Positions 6,798-8,616 of a stretch of 8,616 nt of DNA are shown here, piece by piece. The DNA comes from an uncultured Selenomonas sp. (lineage in GTDB: Bacteria; Bacillota; Negativicutes; Selenomonadales; Selenomonadaceae). The notes beneath the pieces were generated by a model. That model was not told where the DNA came from. It was given only the letters and a program-made list of their open reading frames with translations, and made no database searches. The stretch covers positions 1 through 8,616 of the forward strand of contig CALIBA010000083.1 in NCBI GenBank assembly GCA_938045435.1. The letters are read 5' to 3'. The translations under genes were made by a program, and so were the position numbers. Positions within the stretch are counted from its first letter, which is position 1. Every line of letters begins with the position of its first letter.

Positions 6798-7319
6798 ATG
6801 CCGAGTACAAACCCACTGAATACGATTAACGTTGGCGGCGTCACACAGAAGCTCGCCGATTATGAAGCAGCACAGAACCAGGCAAAGGCTAAGGATAAGA
6901 ACAGTAATGTACTGGGGAAGGATGCATTCCTGCAGCTGCTCGTCACCCAAATGAAGTACCAAGATCCCCTCGATCCGCAGGATAACAGCGAGTATCTTTC
7001 ACAGCTCGCACAGTTTTCTGCACTTGAGCAGATGACGAACGTATCGAAGGGACTCGGCGAAGTCTCGAAGATCGTTGAGAACATCAACTCCTCCGTGCTC
7101 ATTGGACAGATTGGTTCGATGATTGGACAGCCGGTACAATGGATGACAGAGGAAAAGACAGCCGATGGTCAGACAGTTAAAAAGAGCTATGAGGGCAAGA
7201 TCATCGGTGTCAGCATCACGGATGGACAGCCGAGCGTCATTGCCGATGTGAACGGTAAGACACATCAGGTTCAGATCTCTAAGATTGTGCGCATCGGGCG
7301 TGCATCGGCTGCTCCCTGA
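6798..7319 (+). CDS. flgD: FlgD, flagellar hook-capping (hook assembly scaffold) protein
   Basis: The 173-residue product carries the diagnostic FlgD N-terminal segment at about 39-79: LGKDAFLQLLVTQMKYQDPL followed by DNSEYLSQLAQFSALEQM. The remainder, about 100-173, is a short beta-rich region (QPVQWMTEEK, YEGKIIGVSI, HQVQISKIVRIG). FlgD forms the cap at the tip of the growing hook, under which FlgE subunits are inserted, and is lost when the hook is complete. The protein is shorter than enterobacterial FlgD (about 230 residues) but within the range of the short forms found in Firmicutes. An ideal AAGGAGG lies at 6784-6790. The gene is co-directional with fliK. Unusually, no hook gene (flgE) follows, because a hairpin and a convergent regulator come next. 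Confidence 0.95.
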   Translation: MPSTNPLNTINVGGVTQKLADYEAAQNQAKAKDKNSNVLGKDAFLQLLVTQMKYQDPLDPQDNSEYLSQLAQFSALEQMTNVSKGLGEVSKIVENINSSVLIGQIGSMIGQPVQWMTEEKTADGQTVKKSYEGKIIGVSITDGQPSVIADVNGKTHQVQISKIVRIGRASAAP

Positions 7320-7360
7320 GTACCCGCGGCAACCTTATTGAAAACTTAGATGATACAGTA

Positions 7361-7401
7361 AAGGCACCACAGAGATGTTTACAAAATCTCTGTGGTGCCT
7401 T
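7361..7401. terminator. Perfect 16-bp hairpin between convergent flgD and the LysR gene
   Basis: Arms 7361-7376 and 7386-7401 are exact inverted complements (AAGGCACCACAGAGAT and its partner) around a 9-base loop. The hairpin lies 41 bases after the flgD stop and 30 bases from the end of the convergent LysR gene. The stem begins AA and ends TT, so each strand supplies a short U run, but no long T tract follows on either side. It is best read as a bidirectional terminator. The rest of 7320-7431 shows nothing else. Confidence 0.75.
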
Positions 7402-7431
7402 CGTATGTGTACGGATTCTACTATGGCATCT

Positions 7432-8346
7432 CTATCTGCTTTGCTCAGACAGCCAGGCAGAGTCACCATCCGTGTCGAATCTCTGTACAATAAACTGCTG
7501 AAAAGAGACTGCGGCAGATGGTAGCGGGCGTGAGGTATTCCACGCAATCCCAACCGCGCGTTTACAAAGCGGAAAAGAGACGGGGATATAGGAGAGGCCG
7601 GGGTGCTCCATACCAGCAAGTTTGGGCAGCAAACTTACACCAAGACCTGCTGCAACCAGAGCAGAGACGGTAGAAATATCATCCCCTTCAAATGTGATTT
7701 CCGGATGCACTCCCGCCAGGTCGAAGAACTGATCGACCAAAGCACGCAGACTGTAATTGCCTTTCAGCGTAATCATCAGCTCATTTTCCAGTTCGGACAG
7801 CTCCATGTTTCTGCGGTCTGCATAGGGATGCTCTTTGGGAACAGTGATAAATAGTTCCTCTGACCAAAGATACACCCATGTAATGCGTTCTGTAGGAGGC
7901 AGTGTAGAGCACAGACAGAGATCTGTCTCACCTTCCATGATCTGCCGTGCAAGTGTTGCTGAGTCCTGTTGGTTGAGCTGAATACGAATGTCTGGGTAGT
8001 GCGCTAGGAAATCTCTCAGGATGATCGGCAGCGCATAACTGCCCAGTGACTGTATAAACGAGAGCCTAATTTCCTGTCGTTCTCTGGTGCGTGTGAGCCG
8101 TGCCTCTTCCTGTGCGCAGTCCACTTCTTTTAGAATGCGATCCGCATGCCGCAGCAAGCGTGCACCTTCTGGGGTGAGTTCGATTTCTCCATCACGGCGT
8201 TTGAATAACTTTACGCCAAGCTCACGCTCCAGTTTTCCCATGGAACGGCTCAGTGCGGGTTGTGAGACGGAGACAATGCGCGCGGCACGAGTAAAGTGGC
8301 GGATGTTTGCCATTACTTGGAAATATTTCAGCTGTGCGATCTCCAT
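7432..8346 (-). CDS. LysR-family transcriptional regulator, GltC-like group
   Basis: The 304-residue minus-strand product is typical LysR length. It has an N-terminal winged helix-turn-helix at about 1-60, with AARIVSVSQPALSRSMGKLE as the DNA-contacting region at 21-40 and the wing LTPEGARLL after it. A linker helix (to about 90) leads into a periplasmic-binding-protein-like effector domain to the end. The segment TFEGDDISTVSALVAAGLGV at 218-237 followed by SLLP resembles GltC-type members. The effector ligand and target genes cannot be read from sequence. LysR regulators often control a divergent neighbour, but the divergent side here holds only a tRNA gene, so the target is probably elsewhere. 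The start is supported by AAGGGAGGTG on the minus strand (8354-8363). The ATG is 8346-8344 and the stop is TAG. Confidence 0.95.
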   Translation of the reverse strand: MEIAQLKYFQVMANIRHFTRAARIVSVSQPALSRSMGKLERELGVKLFKRRDGEIELTPEGARLLRHADRILKEVDCAQEEARLTRTRERQEIRLSFIQSLGSYALPIILRDFLAHYPDIRIQLNQQDSATLARQIMEGETDLCLCSTLPPTERITWVYLWSEELFITVPKEHPYADRRNMELSELENELMITLKGNYSLRALVDQFFDLAGVHPEITFEGDDISTVSALVAAGLGVSLLPKLAGMEHPGLSYIPVSFPLCKRAVGIAWNTSRPLPSAAVSFQQFIVQRFDTDGDSAWLSEQSR

Positions 8347-8372
8347 AACATCACACCTCCCTTATCTTTTCT

Positions 8373-8401
8373 ATTATAACGTTCACCTTCTATTCAGACA
8401 A
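8373..8401 (-). promoter_or_regulatory. Sigma-A promoter of the LysR gene
   Basis: On the minus strand TATAAT (8378-8373) is preceded at 17 bases by TTGTCT (8401-8396), matching TTGACA at 4 of 6 positions. Transcription would start near 8366, about 20 bases before the LysR start codon and just ahead of its ribosome binding site. Confidence 0.65.
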
Positions 8402-8402
8402 T

Positions 8403-8426
8403 ATTAGGTGGCCTATTTTTAATAGG
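8403..8426. promoter_or_regulatory. Candidate operator: three alternating half-sites at 9-base steps
   Basis: ATTAGG (8403-8408), CCTATT (8412-8417) and AATAGG (8421-8426) are separated by 3 bases each and alternate in orientation. The second pair is a perfect 6-3-6 inverted repeat, and the first pair matches in 5 of 6 positions. The array lies immediately upstream of the LysR -35 box, where LysR proteins commonly bind for autoregulation. The link to this regulator is inference. The remainder of the 8347-8571 intergenic stretch shows only the two promoters. Confidence 0.4.
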
Positions 8427-8507
8427 ATTTTCTCATATAGGTAATTACTTTTATGTATAATGCTGGCAGTTAACGCGCTATGGCATGTGACTTTTCGGAT
8501 TTTTGTC

Positions 8508-8536
8508 TTGACAACTGTTCTTCCTTCTGTTAATAT
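8508..8536 (+). promoter_or_regulatory. Strong sigma-A promoter for the tRNA-Ser gene
   Basis: A perfect TTGACA (8508-8513), a 17-base spacer and TAATAT (8531-8536) lie about 35 bases before the tRNA 5' end. This is a near-consensus promoter, as expected for a stable RNA gene or tRNA operon. Confidence 0.85.
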
Positions 8537-8571
8537 ACATCGTGTCGCAGGGGCGGCATGAAAGTGAATAT

Positions 8572-8616
8572 GGAGTGGTACTCAAGAGGCTGAAGAGGAC
8601 GGTTTGCTAAATCGTT
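8572..8616 (+). tRNA. tRNA-Ser(GCU), 5' part, cut by window end
   Basis: The first 45 bases of a tRNA are visible. The acceptor strand is GGAGTGG (8572-8578) and TA occupies positions 8-9. The D stem CTC/GAG is at 8581-8583 and 8595-8597. The anticodon stem ACGGT/ATCGT (8599-8603 and 8611-8615, one G-U pair) encloses the loop TTGCTAA. The anticodon is GCT at 8606-8608, which reads AGC/AGU serine codons. The 5' sequence with its Ser-type D loop fits bacterial tRNA-Ser. The long variable arm, T arm and 3' acceptor lie beyond the window. Confidence 0.92.

Noticed and set aside
6011..6844. Minus-strand frame of 277 codons opposite fliK
   Set aside because: It covers the conserved FliK C-terminal domain on the other strand, and no motif supports it.
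8456..8461. Plus-strand TATAAT as a promoter divergent from the LysR gene
   Set aside because: No acceptable -35 lies 16-18 bases upstream and no gene follows except the tRNA, which has a much better promoter at 8508-8536.
8502..8616. tRNA-Ser region as an integration (att) site
   Set aside because: The 3' half of the tRNA, where such sites usually lie, is outside the window, and no integrase or direct repeat is visible.

Overview
The window looks like chromosomal DNA of a flagellated Firmicute. The gene order mcsA-mcsB-clpC-radA is a Gram-positive signature. The moderately high GC (by eye a little above 50%) and the flagellar hook genes fit a motile member of the Negativicutes such as Selenomonas or Centipeda. 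That placement is inference from gene content and composition, not a proven identification.

Region 1 (1-3773) is the end of a protein-quality-control operon read on the + strand: the C-terminus of mcsA, a complete mcsB, and a complete clpC that starts at TTG inside the mcsB stop. The McsB protein is the most striking item. It keeps the phosphagen-kinase fold sequence, but residues at almost every catalytic position are changed, and the phosphoarginine-binding RDxxRA motif near its C-terminus is replaced. The partner ClpC has also lost the glutamate of its first phosphoarginine pocket. Together these suggest a McsA-McsB-ClpC module that no longer works, or works differently, as an arginine-phosphorylation degradation system.

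Region 2 (3774-5341) holds a short spacer with a possible 42-residue basic, Trp-rich small ORF and a strong 11-bp hairpin. The DNA-repair helicase gene radA follows.

Region 3 (5342-7431) is a small flagellar unit, fliK-flgD (hook-length control and hook-cap scaffold). It is preceded by a plausible sigma-28-type promoter that overlaps the radA stop codon. It ends in a perfect 16-bp hairpin, and no flgE or other hook gene follows.

Region 4 (7432-8616) holds a convergent, minus-strand LysR-family regulator of the GltC-like group, with a good sigma-A promoter and a three-half-site operator candidate just upstream. Downstream of that control region a near-consensus promoter leads into a tRNA-Ser(GCU) gene cut by the window end. 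No mobile element, CRISPR array, rRNA or integrase was seen.
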